DNA of 64,000 nt from Diplosphaera chodatii (Eukaryota; Chlorophyta; Trebouxiophyceae; Prasiolales; Stichococcaceae). The stretch is from positions 992,001 through 1,056,000 of the forward strand of contig JAALGY010000042.1 in the NCBI GenBank assembly GCA_032358165.1, given 5' to 3'. Below the pieces are notes generated by a model. The model saw nothing but the letters and a program-made list of their open reading frames with translations, was not told the DNA's origin and did not search any database. The first letter of the stretch is position 1; every line of letters starts with the position of its first letter. A program made the translations under genes and the position numbers. Below are positions 36,401-48,865 of the stretch, piece by piece.

Positions 36401-39400
36401 ACCATGCCAATGACACCGCACGAACAGAACGTAAACATGGCGCACATGACGGTGCGAAGCAGCTACCGACAGCCTTCAGCGGTCAGCTGATCAGATGATG
36501 GTCGGTGTGCCCCGCCGCGCCGCAGGACGCTGCCGCCGACGACGCCAACACGGCGGACGACGACCTGTACCTGGTCAACCAGCGGCTGACGGCGGCGCTG
36601 GACGCCACCCGCCAGGAGCTGTTCGACGTGTACCAGCGGGCGAGTGGTCATCAACTTGACAGACAGCAGCTCTGTTGAAGGTCCATCTGCCCTGTGCTGA
36701 TAGCAGCACGAACCATGTGCCCATGAGACATACGGTGAAAACAGGCATGCCTGGGCAACATCCACTTCTCATCTGCCGCAGATCTCGGAGCTGGAGCAGG
36801 CGGCGGACGAGCTGGTGGCGCTGGAGTCGCGCGCCGAGATGGCGGAAGCGGAAGCGGAAGCAGCAGCCGAGGCCATGGCGGTCATGACGCCGCGGCCGCC
36901 GCGGCCAGCGCCGGCTGCCGAGCAGCTGCTGGGGGCGGAGGGCCTGGCGGCGCTGCAGGCTGCTGCCCTGCAGCACAGGCAGGCGGACAAGATTAATGTG
37001 CAGCGCATTGGGCAAAACTGCACCCTTTGTTGCTGTGCACCGCACACTCAGCTCATACTGATTTGCGGCCGTCACACTCAGATTCGTCTCAGTGCTGGAC
37101 TGCCTGCTACCACCTGCCAACATGTTTGCAAGATAACGCAGTGTGGCTGTCATAGAAGCTGATGTGACACAGTCGGTCCAGCATGTGACAAGAGTCAGTC
37201 TTGTCACGGCGCAAGGTACATGTGACGCATCTGATGTGGAGCCCTGCACCTGCGCAGGCGGTGGCAGACGAGGGAGCTGGCGGTGATGCTGCTGGGTGGC
37301 CCCGGCGGCGCGCTGCTGCCCGGCGTGCAGGCTGGGGCGCTCGGCTGCTTCGGCACCGCAGTGCAGCAGGAGCACGAGTTCAGCAGGGCCGACATACTGC
37401 AGGTGTGGCAGTTTTGCGCATGAAGAGGGTGAAGTGCTGGGCCTGTGTGGGTGAGAGCAGTTGCACCAGAACAACAGAGGGTACTGTGTCGGCAGTAGTG
37501 TTGTAAGAACTACCTACTGATGCATGCTCCACCGATGAGCGGCAGAATGCCAGGCAGCGCGGAATGCGGTAGTGCCACCACACGCTGTGGATCACCACAG
37601 CCTGTTGTGACCGACAGCGTCAAAGTGGGGCTGCAAGCTGAGCACTAGATGGCACTTCATACATCCGAGTGCCTGCTCATTGCTGATGGCATGTGGCGCT
37701 GCAGGCGTTGCAGGGTGGGGTGCTGACGGTGGCCATGCTGGAGCACCTGACCAGCGAGCAGTCGGAGTGGCTGCTGGCGCACGTGGCAGCAACCGCGCCT
37801 AAAGCCCTGGAACCCGCCGCCAGCTGCGACGCCAGCGAGGGCAGCAGCAGCCCCGCCGGCGGCAGCCCTGTAGCAGCCACGGCCCCGCCCGACCAGCATG
37901 CTCTGCTCACGGACTTTCTCGTGGGCGCGACGGCGTCGGGCGAGCAGCTGAGCGCCCAGCACTACGGGTGCCTGGCGCAGCACTGCGGGGTAGGCGCTGC
38001 TGACACCGGCTGCTGCTGGTGCACATGCAGACAGCACATGCATTGTTCAGTATCACAACCTCTGGCTGGATGCCGTGTCATGCAGAGGCGTGTGCAACCT
38101 CTCAATTGGGCTGCCATACGACGTCATATGTCATCCTAGTAGGCTTGAACACAACTACTAGCCTGCGCAGGACGCAGATGTGGACGCCGTTGCCAAGCTG
38201 CTGGACGAGGCGATGGTGCCCACGGCGGAGTATGTTGCCGGCCTGGAGGCGGCCGTGGCGGCGTCGGCCCAGGAGCTGGCCGCCTTCAGGGAGGATGCCG
38301 CCGCTCGCCGGGATGCGGAGAGCAAGGTGTAAACTGAGATTCGGGGTTTGTGGATGCGCAAATGTACACTGACGGAACAACATGCAGCAATGCTCCATTA
38401 TGCTAGACATACATATTGTTCTGGTGCTAATGCATGCCGGCCACTGTTCATGTTTGTGTGCTGCAGATGGTCGAGGCGAGGAAGAGGCACGAGGCGTCGG
38501 CGCAGGAGGAGCGCAAGAACGCCATCGCCGAGTGGCTGGACCTGCTGGCCAGCCAGGTGATGATCCCGCTTTCCGCAGCTCCCGCAGAACCTTAGCTCAG
38601 CAGGCAGGAGCGCTGCATGTGCATGGTATGTACTGGATGCTGCATCAGTGCAGCAGTGGCAAACCATCCAGAATTGTGGGTGCCAGCGGTGCAGGAGGAC
38701 GCAGCTTGGAAGGAGAATCTCATCGGCATGGGCAGCGGCCCGGGCGTGCCCAAGCTGCTGCATCACAACGGCAAGGTGCCTGGCTGCGGCAAACTTTTGC
38801 ACAGTGCCCTTGCTGACATGCTTCAGTAGCCTTGCACACGGTATGTGCACCGCTGGCAAAATGTGCTTTGGTTGACCTTAGACAACTGCTGGTGCTTGTG
38901 CAGATCCGCAACCGGCACTGGGCAAAGCGCGAGACAGAGAAGACCATCAAGGAGGTCTGGTCCGCCAAGGTGCCTCGACCTTATGCATGCAGCAGCATGA
39001 TCAAGCAGCATGAGTAATACTGATGTGCCCACGTGGTGCACCCGTTCCGAGACGTCAAAGCCTGTGTGTGCTGCTGGTGTACATCGCCATCAATGGGTTG
39101 TCCCAGGGCCGGACTGGGCCTTGCATGTACCCACGTCCGGGGTCAGTGACATTGGGAACCCACGCGCAGATGGAGGAGCAGCGGGCAGGAAAGCACACCG
39201 ACCTGCCGGACTTCATCTTCAGCTTCTTCCAGAAGCGCGTGGGCATCCCCACCGCTGTGGTGGAGGTAACCCAATTGACAGCCACATGCATCCACCTGTC
39301 ACACATACTGGACTGGCAGTGCTCTCTGTAGTTTCCCAGCTGAAGACGGCCCGATGTTCAAGGCAACTGCTCAGATGACCAGCACATGGTCATGCAGATG

Positions 39401-41994
39401 GGGTACAACCTGCTGTACGGGCTGCACAAGGCATTGTACGACGCCGACTGCTCCCTGTTCCTGGGCGTGCTGCGAGGCGACGTGAAGGAGGATGTGTACA
39501 TCCAGACGGCGCAGCTGCAGGTGGTTGCTACGAACAGCTGCAATGACGCAGGCCATGCATCAGGTACTGCAGGTGAAGGCGCCTCGCATGCCTCATCGAA
39601 ACCTCATCTCAAGGCAAAGCGGGTGCACCGCAGGACGAGCTCGTGGAGCTGTTTGCGTCCATGGACAAGGCAAAGGGCGGCGTCGAGTCCGGCTTCGTGT
39701 CTAAGGCGCGCACTGTCTAGATGCGCATGCTGAAAGCAGGATGGGCTGGTTCACGAGCCACTTGGGTCCATATCTGGCTATCCGCTGTCATCAAAACCTG
39801 CAGCAGCCCAGCCTGCTTGTCACGCGTTGCATGCCGAGGTGCCGCCCTGCCAACCTGGTTGAAGATGGACGTGTGTGGCTTTGACAGGACGAGGTGCAGA
39901 CCGCGTTGGAGAGCTTCTTCCGGGTTGGCGAGGCCGGCGGCAAGACGCTCGACCGCTTCGATGAGCTCATGAAGGTGAAGGCGCTGCAGTGCTTCATGCC
40001 ATGACATTGCACGCTGGCAAAAGGCCCTCTTTTCCTCCTGATGAAGCACAGCAGACACGTGCTACACCAATCAACCGCCGGACTGATGATGCTTGCACCC
40101 CATGAGCCGTGCCTTACATGCGTTGCCGAACATCAGGCTACTGACATCAGGCTGCTGACAGACTGCATGATTCACATGACTGGTATAGAGCGGCGCCTGG
40201 CAGCCCATGTCACCATCACGTGCAGCATCACTGTGTTTCCATTTATAGCCCTTCGGCCGGAACAGGTCAAAGTATCAGTTGGCTGCTGCCCCAGGCGCTG
40301 GACGAGGACCAGCCGGGGGACCAGGTGGAGCACCGCAAGGTGTTTGAGGAGGACCGCGACTTCAACCAGGGTGCGCCCCTCGAGCGTCAGTGCACTATGC
40401 CATAACCTGCGGCAAGCATGACCTGTCGCAACGGGCTCCATACCCAGCCATTGCTCACAGCTTGCCGCATACCGACCCCTGGTACCTGCAGCCCTGTAGG
40501 ACAACACTTGTCAACGAGGTTGCACTGTGTTGCATACTTGTTGGGCAGGGCGTCTATATGAGGCATAGTGAATAGTTCATCATGCACCCCAGTCGAAATG
40601 CCCGACACCATGCCCGACTGCGGTGCGCCTGCTGCAGGCGAATTTGCGGAGGCGGTGCGCAGCCAGTTCATGGAGGAGCGCATGGACTACTTCCGCGCGG
40701 TGGAGTCGGCCATCTACGAGGAGTCCGGCTTCCAGGTGGGACGGCATGACACGCTGCGGAGTGTGATGCCACCCCAAATGATGTAAAGTAGGGGTTGGCA
40801 TGGGGTCTGCAACCATGAAACATTGCGGCCCCCAAGGTGAGGTCTGCTGTGTTGATCCAGACCAGCGGCTGCTGAAGGCCCGATGTAAACCACCAAACTG
40901 GCTGACCACGGCTGGAGCTTTGGCGTTTGCAGGAGGAATGCACCCGTGCGTTGGTGTCAGCAGCGCTCCTGAAGGTGGACCACGAGATGACGGAGAAGCA
41001 GGCAAGCAACCCACCGCTGCCTCCGTTACCCTGTCGATACCTGTGGTGGCAACCTGCTGCTGCTGCTGCAGCTGTCAGCACATGCCGTGTTTGCTGCCTG
41101 GTTCGTAACACCGTACCCGGCAAGGTTTGGCAGCAAATCTTGCGTGCACACGCAGGCGGCCGCGATGGCGGACTCGGCGTTCCAGGGGGAGACGGGCGCG
41201 GTGAAGGCGGTCATGAAGCGGCTGCAGCGGGGCAGCCACAAGCGCGGGCGCGCCGGCTCCTACGTGCACCGCGCCTCCTCCGTCACCAAGATGAAGCTGG
41301 CCAGCAGCAAGCAGAAGGGTGCGTCGCTGGCGACCTGGAGTCTCTGCCGTATGACGTTGTCGACCGGCCAGTGCGCAGGCGACAGGGCAGTAGGGTTGCG
41401 AGTGTGTTTCACGCCGCCCTGCTGCAGTGCACCAATGTGAAATGCATGACAGCAGCCAGCCAGATGTGCTGCACAACCGCTGCCACGCTCCTCTTGCCAG
41501 CAGGCAAGGCGAGCGCCGCCATCGACGCCGCGCTGGAGGCGGTCCGCAAGCACTGGATCCAAAAGGAGCTCACGGGCACCGGTGGGGCCTCCCCAGCCAC
41601 ACCGGCCGCAAAGCCCCGCCCTGGCACCACGACAGGGTCAGGCCCCCCTGGAGCAGCCGCCGGTTCCCTGCGCAGCAACAGCGGGACACTAGCAGCTTCT
41701 TCCGTGCGCAGCAACAGCGGGGCGCTGGCCGCTGGTGCGGCCTCTCCCAAGGCGCAAGGTGGTGATGCCGGCTCCGCAGGGTGCGTGTTGCAGGGTGCAG
41801 CTAGATCCGCAAGCGGCAGCAGCGACGATTCAGTGGCAAGTGGTAGTGACACGGCAACGACGCCGGCGGCTCCTGCTGGGCTGGCTGCCAGGCTGGCGAA
41901 CAAGAACGTGTCGCGCATTTTCAGTGGCCGCGGCAGGCAGCTGGACCGAATCAGAGAAGCAGAGGCCGCTGCGGATGACCATGAGGATGTTTGA
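33445..41994 (+). CDS. Large coiled-coil protein with axonemal dynein light-chain-like segment
   Basis: Start ATG at 33445 (MAAAERAVDAAPSQLRLRLP). About 26 exons can be joined, including 33445-33558, 33718-33894, 34704-34796, 36296-36396, 36526-36639, 37705-37989, 38167-38328, 38467-38553, 39171-39269, 39396-39519, 40639-40735, 41155-41321 and 41504-41994. VAVQCAERGSLLADIWAGY (34704-34796) resembles the core of axonemal dynein light chain p28/AXDND1 domains (CxERGxLL). Long acidic and Ala-rich coiled coils follow. Then comes a globular part I cannot name (DLPDFIFSFFQKRVGIPTAV, MGYNLLYGLHKALYDAD, LFLGVLRGDVKEDVYIQ) and a Ser/Ala-rich tail ending AEAAADDHEDV. It is probably a flagellar or basal-body structural protein. 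The family call rests on one motif; the gene itself is well supported. GC donors occur at 36640, 39706 and 41002. Confidence 0.62.
35110..35345. repeat. Cluster of degenerate palindromic TTGGATCCAA-type motifs in an intron
   Basis: Within an intron of the coiled-coil gene, variants of gttggatccaac, cagttgga and ccaaccggttgg recur about ten times in both orientations over some 230 bp. Nothing similar is seen elsewhere in the window. No coding role is apparent. Confidence 0.7.
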
Positions 41995-43397
41995 GAAGAC
42001 TAGGGAGCCATGCGTGCCTGGTCAGTTCTCTTCGTGTGTCTGCTGCAGATAGCGTTGGCTTCTACTGGTTCTACACCTTGCTGCGGTCTGCAACATGTTC
42101 AACTGTATGTATGATGCGAGACATCAGATTCATGATCAAGGGATGTTAAATAACAGGCAACATGAGTGCGTGTGCGGGATGCTAGGACTTTCAGACCCTG
42201 TAAGATTGCGATCCTGACGCAGGTGATAGCGCCCTTCGACTGTACAGCATAGACATGCATTTGGTATGCAGATCTGCAGAACGAATTGGCTCATCAGATG
42301 CTGGTATTGGGTGCTCACGGTACGACAGCATGATCTGGCAGATCCAAGATCCTCAACATGCCAGCGATCATCGCTCATCATGGCGACGTTGGAGGTCAGC
42401 ACCCGTCCAAGATTTGGTAAGGCGTAGAACACTCGATAGCAGCTTGTCAACGCACATGCGCACCACAATGTGTTTTTGCCGCTCAGCTACAGGCAGGCTC
42501 GCACGCACACGGTGCTAGCGCTACAAACCCTCGGGCAACAGACGCTGCTACCGCACAATCACGCCACGCAGTGCTTAACGACACTACTGTTGGGGAGCCA
42601 TCTCGCCGGTCAACATGCAGGCAGACTCCCTTTTTTAGAGGAATGGAAGCTTTGCAGATGCGCAGGTATCGCAGCCACCATATGGTCATGCGCTGACATC
42701 GTCACCGAGGGTTTCGTGAATAGGGTGCAATGCCCATGTTCGCTTGCCGAACTCACTCGTGCACCCATGCGTTGATGCTGCACCTGCGGCGGTCCGCAGC
42801 CACTACTACTTCAAAAGGAGCTCCGGGCGACGGCGGCGGCGGCCACTCGGCCACACTGTGCTGTGGTGCAATGTATGGCCCTCATGCACATGCCCCTCCC
42901 GACACGTGCACAGGCATCACAAAGTGCGGTCGTGCAATCTCATGTTGCGACCTGCCACCGCCTTGTGCTCTCATTCCAGCCGACGGAATATCCTGTTGGC
43001 AGGCGCAGCTGGGTCGGAATGCAGCCAGCACAATCACGGGGCTCCTGCACGCCGCAGATCCAGGTGCGCAGGAGCTGATACATGTGCGTCACGGCCACGC
43101 GATACACTGCATAGGCGCCACGCAGTGGTGAAAAGACTACAGGTACAGATTTTGGCCGGCTGCACCCCATGCCAACTCAAGCGCTCAAGTTCGCAACCCT
43201 GCCCTAAAGTCTGGTATTACCATGTTGGCGCACTTACAGCTTATCGGGCATGAGTGATCGGCAGCAGGATGCATGAGCGTGATGATACCTATGGGATCGA
43301 TGCAGACAGCGTGTATGTGCAGGCGCTGCACCTCGTCCCGCGAGACCTGGACGTGCTGCAAGGCGTGTGATGTGATCCCACCGCAGGGGTATTTGTC
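41995..43397. other. Intergenic with a possible decayed exon fragment
   Basis: No gene can be supported. Sequence around 42763-42840 resembles the start of the last exon of the preceding gene (41519-41580): both share gcggtccgca and caaaaggagctc in order. This suggests an old local duplication. The rest shows only random frames. Confidence 0.4.
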
Positions 43398-46300
43398 ATG
43401 GCGGTGTCAGCCATGCAGAAGGCAATATGCGCGGTGCTGGTGATCACGCTGGGAGCCGGCAGCGCCGCGGCCCAGGCCACTGGCAACCTGGCGTTCCTAT
43501 CGGCTGTCGCGCATCAAAAGCCTGGTGATGTGGGGCGCGCGCATCGAAGTCGCATCGTCATACTGCGAACGTCGACCCTGTCTACCAACGTCCCGTGGGT
43601 CTGTGAGAGCAGCCAGTTCTGATGTTAATGGCTTGACCATTTCAGAGCCGGAGAGCCTGCTGCAGCTGCACCGCCGCTTGCTGCTAGTCCACGGCGACGA
43701 TGACGACTACTATCATAAGCACAGCCTGCTGGACTGGGGCAGCGCCGGCGGCGACATGGACGCCGTCTTTGGTCAGGCAAGCTGCTGGACAGATTAGTCA
43801 TATCAGAATATGAGGTGCAGCCCTACGTTTCAGCGCTCGGTGTCACGAAGACCGTACTTATAGGGTCCAAGTGACCTTAACTTGCGTTCAAGACTGATTG
43901 CAGCTGCATGTCAGGGCATCGAAGGATGTTGCACTGGTGAAGATCTGTGCTGATCTGCCCGCGGCTGAGACCGATGCAGAGGGTCTGTCACCGGCAGGGC
44001 TGCCGACCTGTGATCCAAAACGAATTGAGCAGATGCTGATGCCAGGACACGGTAGCTTCAGTTTTGGCACGTCAGCTGTTTAGCAGCAGTGTGAAACACA
44101 CTGCACACATGCAGCAGCAGCCGGGGTCGTAAAACATTGGCACAGCTCAGCCGTACAAGGTGGCTGTTAGCAGCACATCTCATTCATACTCCGTATATGT
44201 CTGGGTGCCTCGGGAGCAAGGAGTCACCAAGTGCCACGCCATGTTGCGCACTGGTGACATTCTTGGCACGGTGAGGCACAAGCAGACTTTGAAACGTCTC
44301 ACCTGTCGACATCTTTGAGATATGCACATGGCAGGGTGTGGCGTCCGGCGACCCCTACGACAAGTCGGTCATCCTGTGGGCGCGAGTGACCCCACCCAGC
44401 AGCGCCGCCGGCAAGCCGGCTGCCCTCTACTGGGCGGTGGCCCGCGACCGGCGCTTCCGGCACATCGAGAGCAGCGGCTTCACCGCCACCAACGCCGATG
44501 TCGACTACACCTGCAAGGCGAGCCAGACTGGTGCTGCAACCTGCAGCCGCCGCTGCCGCCGTTCAGACATTTGAGCTGGCGCCAGCAAGCACTAAGGCAG
44601 GCTTACGTGCAGGTGCTGACGGTTGAGCAACGTCAATGTTGTTGATTCACCACCCCTGCAGGTGGAGGCACGCAAGCTGAGGCCGTACACAAAGTACTAC
44701 TACCAGTGGGCGTACCAACCCCCGGGCCGCGGCCGGCCGGTGTTCTCGCACGTCGGCCGCACGAGGACGCTGCCTCGCGCCAGGGACGACATCTCCCGCA
44801 TCCGAATGGGCTTCTTCAGCTGCTCCAATGTGGTGCGCAGCCGGGCGAGCTTGAGGAGCCTGTGTGCCAGCTGGTGCGGCTAGTGTACACCGCGCTGACG
44901 ATGCGCACCCCGCCACCGTATGCTTTGTGCGACCAAGTAGCTGCATTCGGCATCGACTGACGACATGTGTCATCCTTCTGCTGCAGCCCAATGGCTACTT
45001 CGCAGCGTGGGCTTCCTTCTTCTCTTCCCCATTTGGGAATCCTGTCCATACCTGCCCCTGCCGTGTCACACATACACTTGCTTGTCATGTGCGCTGTCAT
45101 GCTGCATGATCTGCTCAATGTGCCATTGGCAGTACAGCGCCTCTTGTGCTGCAGGTACCGCCAGATCGCACGAGCTGCCGACCGCGGCGAGATAGACTAC
45201 AACATCCATCTTGGAGAGTACGCTTGCATCGTCCGCTCAGTCCCTGCTAGCTACGTGACTCATTGCTGGAAGCAGCGCATGTCTCCCCTACATTACGTGC
45301 ATACACCCTGAAGGCTGGGCCATGATCATGCAGCTACATCTACGAGGGACCTGGCTCGGGCACAACCGACCTTGAGCCCGCGTTCCGTGCGGTAAGTTTG
45401 GCGCCCAGGACATCGTCATGGGCATCTGCAGCAATCCTTTGCGCCAGACATCCTGACTGCGCTGCACACGCCTGCTGCACCACCTCCTTGCATGTGCTGC
45501 GTTGCACAGTGTTGCGTGTCGTACAGAGGCTGGCCAGTGTTGGCTTGTGATAGTGTGAGCGAGATTTCTAAAGGCAGCTCTCAGGCCTCAACAGAGGCTG
45601 CTCCCCTGGCTGCAGCAACGCAACCACGTGCCGGCCAAGGAGGTCGTCACCCTGTCCGAGTACCGGTGAGGTCCACAGCAGGGTATCTCGGTGACCACAT
45701 AGCACACCCCAGTGCGGCTGTGCCAAGCATGCTGCTGTGAGGTGCCCGCACATGCTGACCGCACGCAATGAGTTGCCATGGCACATGCCTTCCTCATCCA
45801 AAGGAGTACGAGAGCAGCCTGGGCCACAGCTGCTGCATGCTCGAGACGATGCCGCCTCCAACAACTGTATCATGGTTGGCTGCAGGACGCGCTACCTGCA
45901 GTACAACAGCGACAACGACACCCAGGCCATGCGTGAATCTGCGCCGCTCATCCCCGTGTGGGACGATCACGAGTACTCGAACAATGCGTACAATGGCGGC
46001 GCAGAGGTGTGAAGCTGTAGAAGTGCAGGTGTACATGCACCCAAAAAACCATTGTGACAGTGACACAGGGTTCACGACGTAACAATATTGCAGACCATGT
46101 TGTTCAGTGGCAGCATGCCTTACAGCGACCACCGCCTTTTGTGCGGCCAAACAGTCATTGTTGGTCTCATGCAGGCCCATGATCCTGCGACAGACGGAGA
46201 CTGGAACACACGGCGCCTTGCGGCGCTGCAGGGTGGGCTTGATCTTGCTCTATCTGCCATCTCTGCCCAGATACACCAAAACGTGTGCAGTGTTTGATGT

Positions 46301-48523
46301 GGGAGAAAGGCCACATCATGACGGCAGAGTCTGCCAGCTGGCACCTATATGAAGCTGTACTGCACCGGATTGCGATGCAGCGCTCTGCTGCCTGCTAAAT
46401 CTGTTGCCGTGGCGCTCTGCAGTGTACTATGAGCAGCTGCCCATCCGCCAGATCAACGCTGACAACAAGCAGCAGGTGGGCCTGCCGCCGCCGCACGTGT
46501 ACATGTGCGTGAGCCACTGCACATGCCCGCTGCGCTCCCATACAGCCGCACATCAAGTGCGACATGGCAGATGCCAAGCGTCTCGTGTCCTGCGCCGCGC
46601 AGATCTACCGCAGCTTCGACATCGGCAAGCTGGTCAAGCTGATCATGCTGGACACCCGCATCATCGGCCGCGACCCGCTGAACGCCTCTGCGGTTGACGT
46701 GAACCCTTTTCAACCCTGCTTGCATGATCAGATTTGGTCGTGTTGGTGTCGTCCAGGCTGTGCAGGTGTGGCGAATTCACCTGCATTCTGCGCCATGGGG
46801 TACCCTTTCTGAAAGGGTGCCACGCTAGCGCTCTGCAGGACCCGAATCGCACCATCTTGGGTGCACCCCAGAAGGCGTTTCTGCAGAGTGAGCTGCTGGC
46901 GGCGGAGGGGAAGCAGAGGTGGAAGGTGCTGGGCCAGCAGGTGTGCTGCGTGGGCCACCCTGTGCCGGCACGCATAGGCCACAACCCGCCGTTTTGTTGA
47001 TGCTGTATCTCACATAGCAGCAGTTGGGGATCTGGCTGTCCGCATCTGCAGGTCATCTTTGCCCACCGCTGTGACGACATATCGGACGGTGAGCATTGCT
47101 TTATACATGTTAGTGCAACGTGACTGCTGTGGGATTGGACGTGACCCCAAGATGGCTGTCCAACTCCCTGCATGCGCCGTTGCCGCAGGTCCCTGGGACG
47201 GTATGGGACCTGCTGACTCGCATTGCTCGCTCGTGCACGTACCTATTGTATTGACCATGCAGCTGAGTGAAGGGTCAACACAATGTGCCAGCACTTGACA
47301 CTGACACTGATGTACATCACTGCTGCTGTGCACAGGGTACAGGTAAACAGGGCCACATCCTTCCTCCACGCTGCATATGGTGCTGTGTTGCAGGTTGGAG
47401 CTGACAATGATGCGACCTGGCCGTGCTCAACCTTGTGATGCACTTTGCAACCGCACTGCAGGGCGGACCAGAGGGGCCTGCTCACCTTCCTGCAGCAGAA
47501 CAAGATTGACAACACGATCGTGCTGTCTGGCGGCAAGTCATGCATCACTCCTTGCATACCGACGGTCTCCACACCCAGCTGCTGCACCGGCGGCACCCAC
47601 TGCCGCATTTGCCAGCTGTTGCCCTTCCTGCAGACAACCACCGCCACTGGGCCTTCGACGTGCCCATCTACCCGTGCCCCACGGAGCCCAACTTCCAGTA
47701 CAGCAACGCGACGGGCGCAGGCTCCCTCGCCGTGGAGTTTGTGTCGAGCGCCATCTCCTCCGGCTACGAGTGCGCAGGCTTCCATTGAGCATCTCATGCC
47801 TTCGTGGCATTGATGCGACTGCATGCTGACCGCCGCTGGAGCGTTTGGTTCACTTGTCTGCTGTGCCCACAACATACGCATGCCAGTTGGCAAACGCGGA
47901 TGAGTGCACCGCATGCTTTTGATCAGCGGCCTCCAACCAGCTGGAAGCGTTGCAAGCCGCATGGCATGCACGTTCCTTTTGCAAACACCATTCCCATGCG
48001 CCGCAGCCCGGCGCGCAGCAACCTGACGGTAGCGGCACCAGCAGCGCGGCTCAAAGCCAGGAACCCGCACCTGAAGTACTATGACAACTACAAGGTGAAG
48101 TGCCTCATGTGACCGCTGATTGTGATAGCCCATAACTTCGGGCTAGTTTCGGTTTCGCTGTGCAGAATGCCGGTTGTTCGAGCATTGCTACCATGGTGCT
48201 GCAGGGCTGGGCTCTGCTTGATATCACGCGCCGCCACGCCACCAGCACCTGGTACTTCACCCCCAACATTGGCCGCCCTGGAGACTACTCCATGGTGGGC
48301 CGCCCGCGCGCTGGGCTGAATACCCTTTCAAATGAGCCGTTGCAAGTGCCATTGTCGTGGAAGGGTGGCACTTGGGCCTGTGGTTTGGCAGATCGCAGCT
48401 TATGGGGCATGTATCTGAATGCCGAATCTTGCAGAAAGTGACTGTCATCTGTTGGAAGTGCAGGTCCAGGGCGAGTCGTGGCGCGCCTACGACAAGGCAA
48501 ACAGGCTGACCAAGGTCGAGTGA
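43398..48523 (+). CDS. phoD: Secreted PhoD-type alkaline phosphatase/phosphodiesterase
   Basis: It should hydrolyse phosphate mono- or diesters outside the cell or in the secretory path, using a Ca/Fe active site as in the PhoD family. About 20 exons are visible. The start MAVSAMQKAICAVLVITLGA is a signal peptide. Then come an algal N-terminal region and GVASGDPYDKSVILWARVTP (from 44335), the PhoD N-domain signature. The metallophosphatase core gives FFSCSN, NGYFAAYRQIA, HLGDYIYE, PLIPVWDDHEYSNNAYNG, IMLDTR, ILGAPQKAFL, WKVLGQQVIFAHR, LLTFLQQNKIDNTIVLSG and DNHRHWAFDVPIYP. The Asp of HLGD and the Asp of DNHRHW are each split by an intron. The C-terminus has NPHLKYYDNYK and TSTWYFTPNIG, ending RLTKVE at 48521-48523. 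Introns after 44517 and 47532 have GC donors. Confidence 0.88.
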
Positions 48524-48865
48524 AGCCCCATGGAAGTATCGAAAGTACTATAAAAGCAGGGGCAGCAAAAGGAGGATGTATGCTTGCCGTGCGCTGCATC
48601 GATGGCAGACATGCTGGGCGAAATGCTGCCGCGGATGCAGTATTCCTGGATGCCCTCAAGTGGAGCCCAGCAACGAAAGCTGTCAGTCTGACTAGCCAGA
48701 AGACGCGCTGCATTGTGTGTAAAAGGTTTGCGGTGTTGACTGTCCCTTGGTACCCGGAGTGAAGGTTCCTGATGCTAGGAAGTCATGATGTACTCGTTGT
48801 CAGATCGAGGTCCTGAGCCTGGGGCCTTGAGCAATGGCCACTGCAACACCGCCATGCTGCGAGCC
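48524..48865. other. Spacer between converging genes
   Basis: It holds the 3' ends of the phosphatase gene and of the minus-strand coiled-coil gene. A TGTAA, the usual green-algal polyadenylation signal, lies at 48718-48722, about 195 bp after the phosphatase stop; with one short motif this could be chance. Confidence 0.35.

Noticed and set aside
42136..43253. Several 100-170-codon frames between the coiled-coil gene and the phosphatase
   Set aside because: No family motif, no signal peptide and no consistent splice joins; composition looks random for GC-rich DNA.
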